Shown here piece by piece: positions 1-12,515 of a stretch of DNA of 64,000 nt. The position numbers and the translations under genes are program-made. A model generated the notes under the pieces. It ran no database searches. It saw only the letters and a list, made by a program, of their open reading frames with translations, and was not told the DNA's origin. Source of the stretch: Nitrosomonas sp. (GTDB lineage: Bacteria > Pseudomonadota > Gammaproteobacteria > Burkholderiales > Nitrosomonadaceae). Position 1 is the stretch's first letter, and every line of letters begins with the position of its first letter. Location of the stretch: positions 744,001-808,000 of the forward strand of contig JALDQW010000001.1 in NCBI GenBank assembly GCA_031316255.1, in the 5' to 3' direction.

Positions 1-224
1 TTGTTTTCCATGAATCCTGCCGGCAGCGTCCACCAGCCACTGCGTGGTTCTATTGCACGCCGGCAAAGCAGAATTTTGTCTTCCCATTCGGGTATACAGC
101 CGACTACGACCTTCGGGTTCTGATAATGAATTTCGTGACATTCCGTACAGATATATCTGGGTAACGTATCACCTTCTGGTATACGGAATTCTACGATCGC
201 ACTACAACAGCTACAAAATTTCAT
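1..224 (-). CDS. Nudix hydrolase, N-terminal part (runs off the window)
   Basis: The reverse strand gives 74 residues from an ATG at 224 to the window edge. The N terminus carries a zinc-ribbon pattern (FCSCC near residue 3, then [13 protein letters not shown]), followed by [21 protein letters not shown] and WTLPAGFME. This is the usual opening of zinc-ribbon Nudix hydrolases, which cleave nucleoside diphosphates linked to other groups. The catalytic Nudix box proper begins only at GFME and mostly lies outside, so substrate and catalytic completeness cannot be judged. The gene follows the DUF2914 gene in the same direction after about 60 bases that contain an A+T-rich hairpin (246-264). Confidence 0.85.
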   Translation of the reverse strand, partial: MKFCSCCSAIVEFRIPEGDTLPRYICTECHEIHYQNPKVVVGCIPEWEDKILLCRRAIEPRSGWWTLPAGFMEN

Positions 225-283
225 AAATTGCTTCAACCTGATTTTCTGATTTTTAAAAAATCAGATTGTAAAAAATAAATGTA

Positions 284-1216
284 TTACAAATGATTACTGA
301 CGACAAAGTGCCGTTCTGACAATTGTTTGCCGTCCTTGTCTGTCAATACCGCTCGCCACGACCCTGTATTTCTTTGACTTAACACCTTATTGGCATAGGT
401 GCGCCAGTTATTACCGCCTATACGAAGTTTTGTTTCTGCGACAGGTTGATCTTGATAATACCAGCTGATGGTAACCTGTTGTCCAGCGAGATCGTGTAAT
501 TCAATAAAAAAATAAATGCTTTTACGTTTATCTTGTTCAAGCTGAATATGATTGATTTCGTCGACCGGTTCGCGATGTTTCACTGCATGGGTTAATTGCG
601 CACGTATTACCTGAGGGTGGTCAGTTTCATTAAGGGGAAGCGACGACAGCAGTTCAGGACTGTTATTGTTCTGTGTCATTGTCTTTTGCGTATCGTTTAT
701 TGTTAATTGCGGTTTCACGGCGGGCGCCGGTGGACTGTGTTTATTTGCATGATTCGGTTTGGAATCCGGTACGATGATACGCGCATTGTCTGACTCAGCT
801 TTAGCCGTGTTCTTGGCCGTTTCAGTTATGTCTTTTATTTCGGAGGGTGGTTTTTTTTCATTTTCTGCATGTGTGGCAGAATTGGCCTGCGTGTCAAGTG
901 TGGATTTTAAGGCGTTATTGTTATAATAATTAAAATTCCCAGCTGGATCTGAGCCACTGCCAGTATCTGATTGGAGGCTGCCGATATCAGCTTCATCATC
1001 ATTCTGGCTCAATAAAAGAACGCTGATCAATCCAATCACTGCGACCAATGCGAGTACTGCCAGTGAAATTTTACGCCAGTCAAATGGCGGCTTTTCCAGG
1101 TAATCTTGGGTGTCGATAACCGGAATGGATTCCCCGGTTACTTCAGTTTGACCCGTTTCTTCTGGGGTTTTAGGCTGCTGAATTTGGATACGAATTTTCA
1201 GTTTGTTATCAGTCAT
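284..1216 (-). CDS. DUF2914 membrane-anchored protein
   Basis: 310 residues. A short cytoplasmic N terminus is followed by one membrane segment at about residues 49-69, a long low-complexity linker rich in N, S, P and K (about 75-200), and a C-terminal domain of about 90 residues. That domain (HIQLEQDKRKSIYFFIEL, ISWYYQD, NWRTYANKVLSQRNTGSWRAV) matches the DUF2914 pattern, a beta-rich domain thought to lie outside the cytoplasm. The function is unknown. It is divergent from ligA, with about 160 bases between them holding both promoters. Confidence 0.8.
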   Translation of the reverse strand: MTDNKLKIRIQIQQPKTPEETGQTEVTGESIPVIDTQDYLEKPPFDWRKISLAVLALVAVIGLISVLLLSQNDDEADIGSLQSDTGSGSDPAGNFNYYNNNALKSTLDTQANSATHAENEKKPPSEIKDITETAKNTAKAESDNARIIVPDSKPNHANKHSPPAPAVKPQLTINDTQKTMTQNNNSPELLSSLPLNETDHPQVIRAQLTHAVKHREPVDEINHIQLEQDKRKSIYFFIELHDLAGQQVTISWYYQDQPVAETKLRIGGNNWRTYANKVLSQRNTGSWRAVLTDKDGKQLSERHFVVSNHL

Positions 1217-1348
1217 ATCTGGTTTTGGCCTAAGCTTGATTTTATTACTCTGTTGGAATTATACCGTAGAACACGATAGACATTGGCACCTAAAAAATAT
1301 GCCAGGATCGCATCTTTAAACTGTCCTATCATATATATTCTACAATAG

Positions 1349-3421
<2,073 letters not shown>

Positions 3422-3424
3422 TTT

Positions 3425-3982
3425 ATGTTGACTCGAAAAGAAGCAGAACAAATCCGGCAAACGGCTGAATTAATTTATTCCGCTGAAGCGATTGAGAAAA
3501 CAGTGCAACGTCTGGCCAACGAAATCACTGCAGTATTATCTGAACAAAATCCGCTCGTATTGTGTGTCATGAAAGGGGGTGTTGTATTCGCCGGACATTT
3601 GTTGCCTAAATTGATTTTTCCAATGAATTTTGATTACGTTCAGGTATCGCGCTACCATAACGAAACAAGTGGTGGAGAAATAAACTGGATCGTGTTCCCG
3701 CAAGATTGTTATAAGGATAGAACGGTTCTCGTCATAGATGATATTTTGGATGAAGGCATTACGTTGGAAGCGATTCGTAAAAAAGTGCTCGATTGCGGCG
3801 CGAAATCGTTTTATAGTGTAGTGCTGGTAGAAAAGGAACTCGGCCAAATAAAGCCGTACCAGGCTGATTTTGTCGGATTGATCCTGCCAAACCGTTATGT
3901 ATTCGGTTTTGGCATGGATATACATGGCGCCTGGCGTAATCTGCCAGCAATTTATGCATTGAACTCGGAGTCGGAACTTTAA
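3425..3982 (+). CDS. hpt: hypoxanthine-guanine phosphoribosyltransferase
   Basis: 185 residues. The type I phosphoribosyltransferase PRPP loop VLVIDDILDEGITL is at about residues 103-116. The early VMKGGVVFAG and the late VGLILPNRYVFGFGMD fit the hypoxanthine-guanine branch, which salvages purine bases to IMP and GMP. It starts 3 bases after the ligA stop and ends 3 bases before the next gene, so translation is probably coupled. The following gene releases a purine base, so the pair makes sense as a salvage route. The exact base preference is inferred. Confidence 0.88.
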   Translation: MLTRKEAEQIRQTAELIYSAEAIEKTVQRLANEITAVLSEQNPLVLCVMKGGVVFAGHLLPKLIFPMNFDYVQVSRYHNETSGGEINWIVFPQDCYKDRTVLVIDDILDEGITLEAIRKKVLDCGAKSFYSVVLVEKELGQIKPYQADFVGLILPNRYVFGFGMDIHGAWRNLPAIYALNSESEL

Positions 3983-3985
3983 GCT

Positions 3986-4732
3986 ATGCTGGCTATAATC
4001 GGCGGCAGTGGCATGACACAGCTATCCTGCCTTGAGATATCGCATCGTCAAATCATACGTACACCTTATGGCGAACCATCCGGACCGTTTACCTTTGGTC
4101 AGATAAATGGTCATGAAATCGTATTTCTTGCACGTCATGGGCATGGCCATACGATTCCGCCGCACTTGGTCAATTATCGCGCGAACCTGTGGGCCTTAAA
4201 TACCTTGAAGCCGGAACATTTGATTGCGGTTGCGGCTGTGGGTGGAATACAGAAGGATCTAACACCTGGCAATCTGGTTGTTCCTGACCAGATCATCGAT
4301 TATACGTATGGACGTGATTCAACCTACTTCAACAGCACAGACCAGCCGGTAGTGCATGCCGATTTCACCCATCCTTATTGTTCAGCGACACGTGCATTAC
4401 TTTTCAAGGCAGCTAAAATGGCCGGAGAGTCTGTTGTCGATGGCGGTGTTTATGCTGCCATGCAAGGGCCGCGGCTTGAGACAGCTGCCGAGATCAACCG
4501 ATTAGAACGTGACGGCGCCGATATGGTGGGTATGACGGGTATGCCGGAAACCGCATTGGCAAGAGAATTAGGACTCAATTATGCAACGCTCGCAGTTGTT
4601 GCCAATCACGCCGCCGGACGTGGTACAAACGTTGCCGAAATTCCATTAAAAGAAATTTATGCGGTTCTTGAAACGGCAATGATTCATGTTAGAAACATCA
4701 TCGAACATTTAGTGAATTGTTATGGCGATTAA
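3986..4732 (+). CDS. S-methyl-5'-thioinosine/thioadenosine phosphorylase (MTAP family)
   Basis: 248 residues. Purine nucleoside phosphorylase family 2 features: N-terminal [29 protein letters not shown], and [13 protein letters not shown] followed by [10 protein letters not shown]. Proteins of this length in beta- and gammaproteobacteria are usually S-methyl-5'-thioinosine phosphorylases, which split the by-product of polyamine synthesis into hypoxanthine and methylthioribose phosphate. The choice between methylthioinosine and methylthioadenosine cannot be settled from sequence alone. The upstream hypoxanthine phosphoribosyltransferase would use the released base. The last 11 bases overlap the def start. 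Confidence 0.85.
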   Translation: MLAIIGGSGMTQLSCLEISHRQIIRTPYGEPSGPFTFGQINGHEIVFLARHGHGHTIPPHLVNYRANLWALNTLKPEHLIAVAAVGGIQKDLTPGNLVVPDQIIDYTYGRDSTYFNSTDQPVVHADFTHPYCSATRALLFKAAKMAGESVVDGGVYAAMQGPRLETAAEINRLERDGADMVGMTGMPETALARELGLNYATLAVVANHAAGRGTNVAEIPLKEIYAVLETAMIHVRNIIEHLVNCYGD

Positions 4733-5255
4733 ATCGGTACTTAAAATGGGTGAGCCTTTGTTGATGGAAGTGGCTAATCCAGTGGAACGATACAATACGC
4801 CTGAACTCAATAGGTTGATTCAGGATATGAAAGATACCATGGCGTCGCTTGATGGCGCCGGCCTTGCTGCACCGCAGATTGGCATGAGCTTGCAAGTGGT
4901 TATTTTCGGATTTAAAGAAAATCAGCGTTATCCCGGCGCGGATGAAGTGCCTTTTACCGTGCTAATCAATCCGCAACTGACACCGTTATCCGATGAAATG
5001 GAAGAGGACTGGGAAGGGTGCTTGAGTGTACCGGGTTTGCGCGGCAAAGTGCCACGATATACGCACCTGCGCTATCAGGGATTTGATCAACAGGGTCATA
5101 CAATAGATCGCCAAGTGGATGGATTTCATGCGCGCGTCGTGCAGCATGAATGCGATCATTTGCAAGGTATTCTCTACCCAATGCGCATCAGGGATTTTCG
5201 TGCTTTCGGGTTTACCGGGGTACTGTTTCCCGATCAGGCTGTTTTGGATGAATAG
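4722..5255 (+). CDS. def: peptide deformylase
   Basis: 177 residues. All three deformylase motifs are present: GAGLAAPQI (motif 1), WEGCLSVPG (motif 2, metal-binding Cys) and QHECDHLQG (motif 3, HExxH-type metal site). It removes the formyl group from the N-terminal methionine of new proteins, with a metal ion (usually Fe2+). The start overlaps the preceding gene by 11 bases, showing operon organisation. It is not next to fmt, so it may be one of two or more def genes in the genome. Confidence 0.95.
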   Translation: MAIKSVLKMGEPLLMEVANPVERYNTPELNRLIQDMKDTMASLDGAGLAAPQIGMSLQVVIFGFKENQRYPGADEVPFTVLINPQLTPLSDEMEEDWEGCLSVPGLRGKVPRYTHLRYQGFDQQGHTIDRQVDGFHARVVQHECDHLQGILYPMRIRDFRAFGFTGVLFPDQAVLDE

Positions 5256-5263
5256 ATAAAGTA

Positions 5264-6196
5264 CTAGGACGAGGGTTTAGTGTGCGTCTTTTTTGCATTA
5301 ATCAATTCCGAGATACGCTTTCCCGTCTGCAGTGCGCCAGCACGAAATGCTTCAGTCAGCGCATTAACCGCTTGCTTGATAAACCATTCGCCTTCTTCGG
5401 TCTGGTAGAACTGAACATAAGCCTCAAGTTCCAGATCGTCGAGTTCTCGATAAACATACGCCATCGTTAAGATCATAGCCTGGTATATATTGTCGGCCAT
5501 TTTTTTCTTCTGTGTGTTGAGTTCGGCATCCAAAGCATTCATTGCTGCATTATCGTCATTGACAGTACCCATCCGCATGGCGCGTTTTAAGCTTGCCGTC
5601 AGTTCGATGGCAAAATGCGTTGTATAGGTTACTGACTCGAGCATCTGTAGCAAGCGAATTCGGTTCGTCGGCAGTGGGTTTCGAGTCACGTTTTCCACGA
5701 AAGACTCAAACGCCATAAGGTCGAATTCGCGCCCTTCGATTTCTGTAATTTTGCGCATTTGCGGTGAATTAAACGAATGTGCCAGATTTGCAAGACGCTC
5801 AATATCTGAGCCCGTCTTGAGCGCCACCCGAAGCCGGCGATGGAAATGCTCCGGTCCGAATGATTCGATAACAATTTTTTCCATTTCCATGGCGACATCC
5901 GGATTATCCGGCTTGTCCTTAGATTGTTTGATCTCCTGCAGTATCTTGCCGCCGATCTCCTCAATCTGATTCTGCAATCCGGAGAGGATGATAATCCTGT
6001 CGATTAGCACATCTGGTGATGTTTCCAAAAATGAGAAAGACTCTGGTTTGATTGCTGCAGAAACATGTTGCATTGTCAGTGGGGACTGTTCTCCCTGCAA
6101 GGTTTTCCAGGATAACCATCCGCAGGACAGTAGCGCAATGCCGTAAATGACTATTTTGATTCTTACCGGATCAGATTTCACTGTAATTTTCCTCAT
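5264..6196 (-). CDS. membrane-anchored protein, DUF2059-like C terminus
   Basis: 310 residues with a single N-terminal hydrophobic segment (about 12-30) that could be a signal anchor; the rest is helical and probably periplasmic. The C-terminal region (about 140-300: NSPQMRKITEIEGREFDLMAF, then YRELDDLELEAYVQFYQTEEGEWFIKQ) resembles the DUF2059 pattern in which a residue count on tail length follows YRELSDEEL-like text. The function is unknown. It is convergent with def, only 8 bases apart. Confidence 0.65.
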   Translation of the reverse strand: MRKITVKSDPVRIKIVIYGIALLSCGWLSWKTLQGEQSPLTMQHVSAAIKPESFSFLETSPDVLIDRIIILSGLQNQIEEIGGKILQEIKQSKDKPDNPDVAMEMEKIVIESFGPEHFHRRLRVALKTGSDIERLANLAHSFNSPQMRKITEIEGREFDLMAFESFVENVTRNPLPTNRIRLLQMLESVTYTTHFAIELTASLKRAMRMGTVNDDNAAMNALDAELNTQKKKMADNIYQAMILTMAYVYRELDDLELEAYVQFYQTEEGEWFIKQAVNALTEAFRAGALQTGKRISELINAKKTHTKPSS

Positions 6197-7882
<1,686 letters not shown>

Positions 7883-7912
7883 TTTCAACTGCTAGATTAT
7901 TTTATTCCCCCT

Positions 7913-7943
7913 CCCCTGTCACTGTTGAAAAACAGTGGCGGGG
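7913..7943 (+). terminator. hairpin downstream of amoC
   Basis: CCCC-TGT-CACTGTT pairs with AACAGTG-GC-GGGG around a GAAA loop, 30 bases after the amoC stop. It is a strong stem but is followed by AAATCC, not a T-run, so it may act as an mRNA 3'-end stabiliser or a weak terminator. The following 250 bases up to 8198 hold no gene that I can see. Confidence 0.6.
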
Positions 7944-8198
7944 AAATCCTCCGCCAAGGAATTATTTCCACATAGCTTTACAACTTTTGAAGTCATTTTT
8001 ACGCTGACTCAAGTTAACCATCCATTGGTATTATCGCTCCCGCCAATTCAAATATGATCCAGAATGTTATCGTGTCATCGTACGCTTTAACCTGGAATTA
8101 AAGTCTGAAATGTAAAATTTCAGGCAAGAGTTAATACTTTTGAGTTATAGATGATATGATCAGTATCGTAAATGATCAAATAAACAGCAGGAGACCAT

Positions 8199-8918
8199 AT
8201 GAACAACCCTGAATCGAATAATCCGGAGTCAAATGATCCGGACTCAAACAATGCAGAAGGCGAGAGCGATGATGAAAGCATCATGAAGTCCAGCGTCAAT
8301 ACGAGTTTGATAATGCCAGCTGCATTGTTGCTGGTTTTATTGATAATACCATTTTCGCTCAATTCTTTTATGCATATGCTAGCAAACAAGAATCAATTTG
8401 TTCATCCGGTAATCATGAAGCTACCGCTTGACAGCAGTGTTATTACAGCACCGCCGGAAGCTAAACAATTTGAAGGGTTCGAGGTAAAACTGAATCTAAA
8501 TACACAGCAACTTGCTGAATTTATCAATGAAATTGTATCCATTTCGTCTGTAGGCACTTCTATTCAGGGTATTACCGGTTTTATATCACCCAGCATGCAA
8601 GCTGAAATAAAGGGCGAAAGTTTTAGTATTGAGAATGCCGGGCCACAAAAGCAAATGTATATTTTTAATGACACGACAGAATGGAAATGGCAAGTCGTGC
8701 CCGAGTCGTCCGGTATTCAAACAATTAAATTCAAAATGCACGTTACATCGACTGAACGTGACCATCAGAAAATAAATGTCATTGAATTGGGTCGAGCAAA
8801 TATATCGGTTGATTCAAGCCCAGTCATGTGGATGGTATATAACTGGTGGATTTTCGCGCTGATCGCATTGGTCTTGTTTGGAATCTGGAAAGCATTGCGC
8901 CGCTATAATGATTATTAA
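8199..8918 (+). CDS. unknown two-pass membrane protein next to amoC
   Basis: 239 residues, preceded by a good ribosome binding site (CAGGAGA). The N terminus is acidic and repetitive (units of N-N/D-P-E/D-S, about 2-16). A membrane segment at about 32-56 is followed by a beta-rich domain of about 150 residues and a second membrane segment near 213-232 with a basic tail (KALRRYNDY). The middle domain has the text TEWKWQVVPESSGIQTIKFK, where W-x-W and P-x-x-x-G precede a beta strand. The layout puts that domain outside the cytoplasm. I do not recognise a named family; it is not AmoD or AmoE by any motif I can see. Confidence 0.75.
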   Translation: MNNPESNNPESNDPDSNNAEGESDDESIMKSSVNTSLIMPAALLLVLLIIPFSLNSFMHMLANKNQFVHPVIMKLPLDSSVITAPPEAKQFEGFEVKLNLNTQQLAEFINEIVSISSVGTSIQGITGFISPSMQAEIKGESFSIENAGPQKQMYIFNDTTEWKWQVVPESSGIQTIKFKMHVTSTERDHQKINVIELGRANISVDSSPVMWMVYNWWIFALIALVLFGIWKALRRYNDY

Positions 8919-8967
8919 ATACCGGTTATCAATCAGAATGTCTTGAACAAAATCTTTCTTGCTTCAT

Positions 8968-8995
8968 CTTGAAATAAAAACATACAGCCACATAT
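8968..8995 (+). promoter_or_regulatory. heat-shock (sigma-32 type) promoter for hsp20
   Basis: CTTGAAA at 8968-8974, a 13-base gap, then CCACATAT (8988-8995). This is close to the sigma-32 consensus CTTGAAA-N(11-15)-CCCATNT. It lies 55 bases before the hsp20 start codon at 9050, a fitting position. One position in the -10 part differs. Confidence 0.6.
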
Positions 8996-9049
8996 AGAAA
9001 CCATAGATTACCGAATCAAACTTTGTTTTTATTTCAAGAGGAGATGAAA

Positions 9050-9475
9050 ATGGCAATTACACGATATGAACCATGGGGTTTACTGAGTCAATTGCAGAAA
9101 GAATTGGAACGCGGCGCAGCTGAAGGTTCAACGGCAACAGCCGAATGGGCGCCTGCAGTCGATATCAAAGAAACAAAAGACAAGTTCGTTATTCACGCAG
9201 ATATCCCAGGTGTTAACCCAGAAGACATTGATATCAGCATGGAAAACGGTGTTCTCACCATTAAAGGAGAAAAGAAAACCGAAGCAGAAACCGAACAGGA
9301 AGGCTATAAACGTGTAGAGCGAACTTACGGTTCTTTTTACCGCCGATTTAGTCTGCCGGACACAGCAAACCCCGATACAATTTCGGCAGCTTCGAAACAT
9401 GGTGTTCTTGAAATAACGATTCCTAAGAAGGAAGATGTACAACCCAAAAAAATCAACGTCACTTCTGTTGGTTAA
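9050..9475 (+). CDS. Hsp20 family small heat-shock protein
   Basis: 141 residues from the ATG at 9050, which has AAGAGGAGATG just upstream; an in-frame ATG at 9023 lacks such a site. The alpha-crystallin domain spans about 35-135, with WAPAVDIKETKDKFVIHADIPGV, NGVLTIKGEKK, FYRRFSLP and the conserved GVLEITIPK near the end. Such proteins bind unfolding proteins without ATP. It is flanked by a sigma-32 type promoter and a strong terminator, so it is a single-gene unit. It lies in the same direction as amoC but is separately controlled. Confidence 0.95.
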   Translation: MAITRYEPWGLLSQLQKELERGAAEGSTATAEWAPAVDIKETKDKFVIHADIPGVNPEDIDISMENGVLTIKGEKKTEAETEQEGYKRVERTYGSFYRRFSLPDTANPDTISAASKHGVLEITIPKKEDVQPKKINVTSVG

Positions 9476-9499
9476 TTTATTTAAATTTTCCAAAAAATT

Positions 9500-9553
9500 G
9501 GAGCCATTGACAAATGCCAGATACTGACATTGTCAATGGCTCCATCATTTTTT
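9500..9553 (+). terminator. strong rho-independent terminator after hsp20
   Basis: A perfect 14-base stem (GGAGCCATTGACAA with TTGTCAATGGCTCC) around a 16-base loop, followed by ATCATTTTTT. It begins 25 bases after the hsp20 stop codon. Confidence 0.9.
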
Positions 9554-9640
9554 AAGCCACCTTTGCCATATGTCCAGAACCGTGACAGAATGGTATCTTT
9601 GATTTTTCCACGTCTCCGTTAACAAGCCCGGTTTCCTGTT

Positions 9641-11554
9641 ATGCCGATCATTACTCTGGAAAAAGCCTGTCTGGCTTTTGGTCACCATACACTGTTAAAC
9701 CAAGTCAATCTGCAGATCGATCCGGGTGAACGAGTAGGGTTGATCGGTAGAAATGGTGGGGGCAAGTCCAGTTTATTACAGGTGTTGTCGGGCAAGATCA
9801 GACTGGACGATGGTAAATTTTGGTGTGCTTCAAGTCTAAAAATAGCATATGTCGCTCAGGAACCGTTATTAATCGATAACAATTCGGTTTATCAGGAGGT
9901 TTCAAATGGGTTGGGCAGCATCAGTCAGTTATTGCTCGATTATCATGAAGTTTCTCATGCATTAAGTATAAGCAACAAAAACACTGATCACCTGCTCGTT
10001 CAGTTACAAGAACTGCAAAATGAACTTGATACGCAGGATGGATGGAGCACACAGGCTAGAATAGAAACCGTCATCGACAAATTAAACCTAACGGCCGACC
10101 AACTAATTAAACAGCTTTCTGGCGGATTAAAAAAACGAGTAGCACTGGCTCGTGCACTGGTTATCTCGCCCGACATCCTATTGCTCGATGAACCGACAAA
10201 TCATTTGGATTTAGAATCCATTGAATGGCTCGAAGAATTTTTACAAGGATTTCCAGGTAGCGTTTTATTTATAACTCATGACCGGCATTTTCTTAACAAC
10301 GTAACCACACGCATTATTGAACTCGATCGCGGCATTCTGACAACTTTTCCCGGAAACTTTGACGAATATCAACGCAAGAAAATCGAAATGTTGGAAATTG
10401 AAACTACTCAAAACCATAAATTTGACAAAGTCCTGGCACAGGAAGAAATATGGATACGCAAGGGGATTCAAGCAAGGTGCACGCGCAACGAAGGGCGGGT
10501 TCGTCGCCTGGAAGTCTTGCGCAAGGAGCGCGCTTCAAGAAGAGAGCGTGTCGGAAAAGCCAATTTGCAAGTTGATGTTGGCGAACAATCGGGAGACCTG
10601 GTCGCTGAACTCATTCAAGTCAGTAAAAAGTTTGGAAGTAAATCGATCATTGATAATTTTTCTTGCCGTATAATGCGCAGAGATCGCGTTGGTTTAGTGG
10701 GACCAAACGGCGTCGGGAAATCGACGTTTTTAAAACTGATTCTGGGCGAATTAAAGCCTGATTCAGGTCAAATTCGCCAAGGAACCAAACTGTCCATTGC
10801 ATATTTTGACCAGATGCGGGAGCAGTTGGATGAAGATATGACATTGACCGAAACGATCAGTCAGGGCGCTGAGTTTATCGATATTAATGGCAAGCGTAAG
10901 CACGTCATCAGTTATCTGGAAGATTTTTTATTTTCTCCGCAACGTGCACGCTCCCCGGTTAAATCGCTTTCCGGCGGTGAACGCAATCGCCTATTATTGG
11001 CGCGGTTATTTACCCGTCCAGCTAATGTAATGGTGCTTGATGAACCAACAAACGATCTGGATATAGAGACACTGGAATTATTGGAGGAAATGCTGCAAAG
11101 TTATACGGGAACATTATTCTTGGTCAGCCATGACCGGACATTTTTGGATAATGTTGTCACTCAGGTTGTTGCATTTGAAGGGAATGGCGTGCTGCGAGAA
11201 TATGTCGGTGGTTACTCGGATTGGATTCAGACCAGGCAGCTTAAAGAAAAACAAACTCAAACAGAGAGTGTTAAACAATATGATCCTATATCAGCCAAAA
11301 AAAAGAATAAGCCAACAACGCAGACCAGAAAACTGAGTTACCAAGAAAACCGTGAACTGGATGCGCTACCCGACAAAATAGAAATGTTGGAGCTTGAACA
11401 GGTCAACATTACCCTGCGCTTGAATGATGCGGAAATATACCGGAGTAATCCGGGTGAGGCCATAGCATTACAACAGCGTTTTTCAACCATAGAAAAAGAA
11501 TTAACAGAGTGTCTCGAACGATGGGACGAATTGGAGTCAAGAAGCGCAAAATAA
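9641..11554 (+). CDS. uup: ABC-F family ATPase Uup
   Basis: 637 residues with two ABC ATPase domains and no membrane segment. First domain: Walker A GRNGGGKSS (about 37-45), signature [15 protein letters not shown], Walker B LLLDEPTNHLD. Second: GPNGVGKST (about 358), LSGGERNRLLLARL, VMVLDEPTNDLD. Between them lies the ABC-F linker, and a charged coiled-coil C-terminal domain (about 550-637) is typical of Uup. Uup proteins act on DNA stability or ribosomes rather than transport. A long ORF in another frame is a shadow. It stands alone between hsp20 and the cytochromes. Confidence 0.93.
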   Translation: MPIITLEKACLAFGHHTLLNQVNLQIDPGERVGLIGRNGGGKSSLLQVLSGKIRLDDGKFWCASSLKIAYVAQEPLLIDNNSVYQEVSNGLGSISQLLLDYHEVSHALSISNKNTDHLLVQLQELQNELDTQDGWSTQARIETVIDKLNLTADQLIKQLSGGLKKRVALARALVISPDILLLDEPTNHLDLESIEWLEEFLQGFPGSVLFITHDRHFLNNVTTRIIELDRGILTTFPGNFDEYQRKKIEMLEIETTQNHKFDKVLAQEEIWIRKGIQARCTRNEGRVRRLEVLRKERASRRERVGKANLQVDVGEQSGDLVAELIQVSKKFGSKSIIDNFSCRIMRRDRVGLVGPNGVGKSTFLKLILGELKPDSGQIRQGTKLSIAYFDQMREQLDEDMTLTETISQGAEFIDINGKRKHVISYLEDFLFSPQRARSPVKSLSGGERNRLLLARLFTRPANVMVLDEPTNDLDIETLELLEEMLQSYTGTLFLVSHDRTFLDNVVTQVVAFEGNGVLREYVGGYSDWIQTRQLKEKQTQTESVKQYDPISAKKKNKPTTQTRKLSYQENRELDALPDKIEMLELEQVNITLRLNDAEIYRSNPGEAIALQQRFSTIEKELTECLERWDELESRSAK

Positions 11555-11666
11555 ACGGAAAGTAACAGTAAAATTTCCCTATAAACAACATGGACATAGT
11601 ATGCAATTCATTGACCAAATCGAGCACATCGTTTAAAGTTCAACTTTTAAGAGGAGGAGGCCTACA

Positions 11667-11990
11667 ATGAAACAAAAAACAATGATTAATTTATTACTTG
11701 CCTCGAGCATGCTATTGGTATTTTCAGGTATAGCTCAAGCTGGCGACGCGGCGGCCGGGAAAGAAAAGAATTCTATGTGCATAGGGTGCCATGGAATTGA
11801 TGGTTATCGTACCGCTTTTCCTTCAGCGTATAACGTACCTAAAATCGGTGGTCAATATGAAGAATATCTGGTCAAATCACTCGAAGGCTACAGAGATGGC
11901 ACACGCAGTCACCCTTCTATGACGGGACTTGCAAAATCTCTTTCAGACCAGGATATCAAGGATTTAGCAGCTTTCTATGCAAATAATTAA
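11667..11990 (+). CDS. periplasmic class I c-type cytochrome
   Basis: 107 residues. A signal peptide (about 1-25, ending in AQA) precedes a single haem-binding CIGCHG motif and a likely axial methionine in HPSMTGLA. The size and the KIGGQYEEYLVKSLEGYRDG text resemble cytochrome c-553 and half-cytochrome c4 electron carriers. A strong ribosome binding site (AAGAGGAGGAGG) lies upstream. It is paired with a second similar cytochrome 22 bases downstream, probably one transcript. In a nitrifier these could pass electrons towards terminal oxidases; the actual partner is unknown. Confidence 0.9.
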   Translation: MKQKTMINLLLASSMLLVFSGIAQAGDAAAGKEKNSMCIGCHGIDGYRTAFPSAYNVPKIGGQYEEYLVKSLEGYRDGTRSHPSMTGLAKSLSDQDIKDLAAFYANN

Positions 11991-12012
11991 TTGAGATTTA
12001 CATAAGGAATAA

Positions 12013-12345
12013 ATGATGAAGAAATATTTTATTGCCGCGCTCAGCAGCGCCGCTCTTGTTTTATCGGGTCAGGTTGTTGCAGCTGATATTGAAGCAGGTA
12101 AAAGCAAAGCTGCAGAGGCATGTGCGTCGTGCCATGGTGCTGACGGAAACAGTCCAGCACCCAATTTTCCACATATCGGTGGTCAGTACAGAACATATTT
12201 AGAGAAAGCACTGAAAGATTACAAATCTGGCAGCCGCACTGACCCTGTCATGAATGGCATGGCAGCAGCATTGACTAAAGAAGATATCGAAAACCTCGCA
12301 TTCTATTATTCAAGCCTGTCTGGCAAACTAAACTCGAACAGATAA
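12013..12345 (+). CDS. second periplasmic class I c-type cytochrome
   Basis: 110 residues. A signal peptide (to about 24, VVAA) is followed by CASCHG and a methionine in DPVMNGMAAAL. It shares HIGGQYRTYLEKALKDYKSGSR with its upstream neighbour, so the two are likely tandem duplicates that have diverged. AAGGAATAA lies just before the start, and either of two adjacent ATGs (12013, 12016) may be used. Two inverted repeats follow it and may end the transcript. Confidence 0.9.
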   Translation: MMKKYFIAALSSAALVLSGQVVAADIEAGKSKAAEACASCHGADGNSPAPNFPHIGGQYRTYLEKALKDYKSGSRTDPVMNGMAAALTKEDIENLAFYYSSLSGKLNSNR

Positions 12346-12403
12346 AAAAACCTGTATTCCCTAGAAGAGAATACTTAACAGCTTTTATTGTTGCTAGTGA
12401 ACG

Positions 12404-12443
12404 CTGATTAATTCATGAATTTGAACAGTCCTGAATTAATCAG
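12404..12443. repeat. 12-base perfect inverted repeat
   Basis: CTGATTAATTCA (12404-12415) and TGAATTAATCAG (12432-12443) around a 16-base loop, 60 bases after the cytochrome stop. It has no T-run. It could be an operator or an mRNA stem. Confidence 0.6.
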
Positions 12444-12456
12444 AATCCTAGTTGAA

Positions 12457-12515
12457 ACGGGATATGTTAAAGTCAATAGTTAATACACTATGTAACCATA
12501 TCCCGTGTTTGTTTT
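12457..12515 (+). terminator. probable terminator after the cytochrome pair
   Basis: ACGGGATATG (12457-12466) pairs with CATATCCCGT (12497-12506), followed directly by GTTTGTTTT. The 30-base loop is large for an intrinsic terminator, so the call is moderate. Confidence 0.5.
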
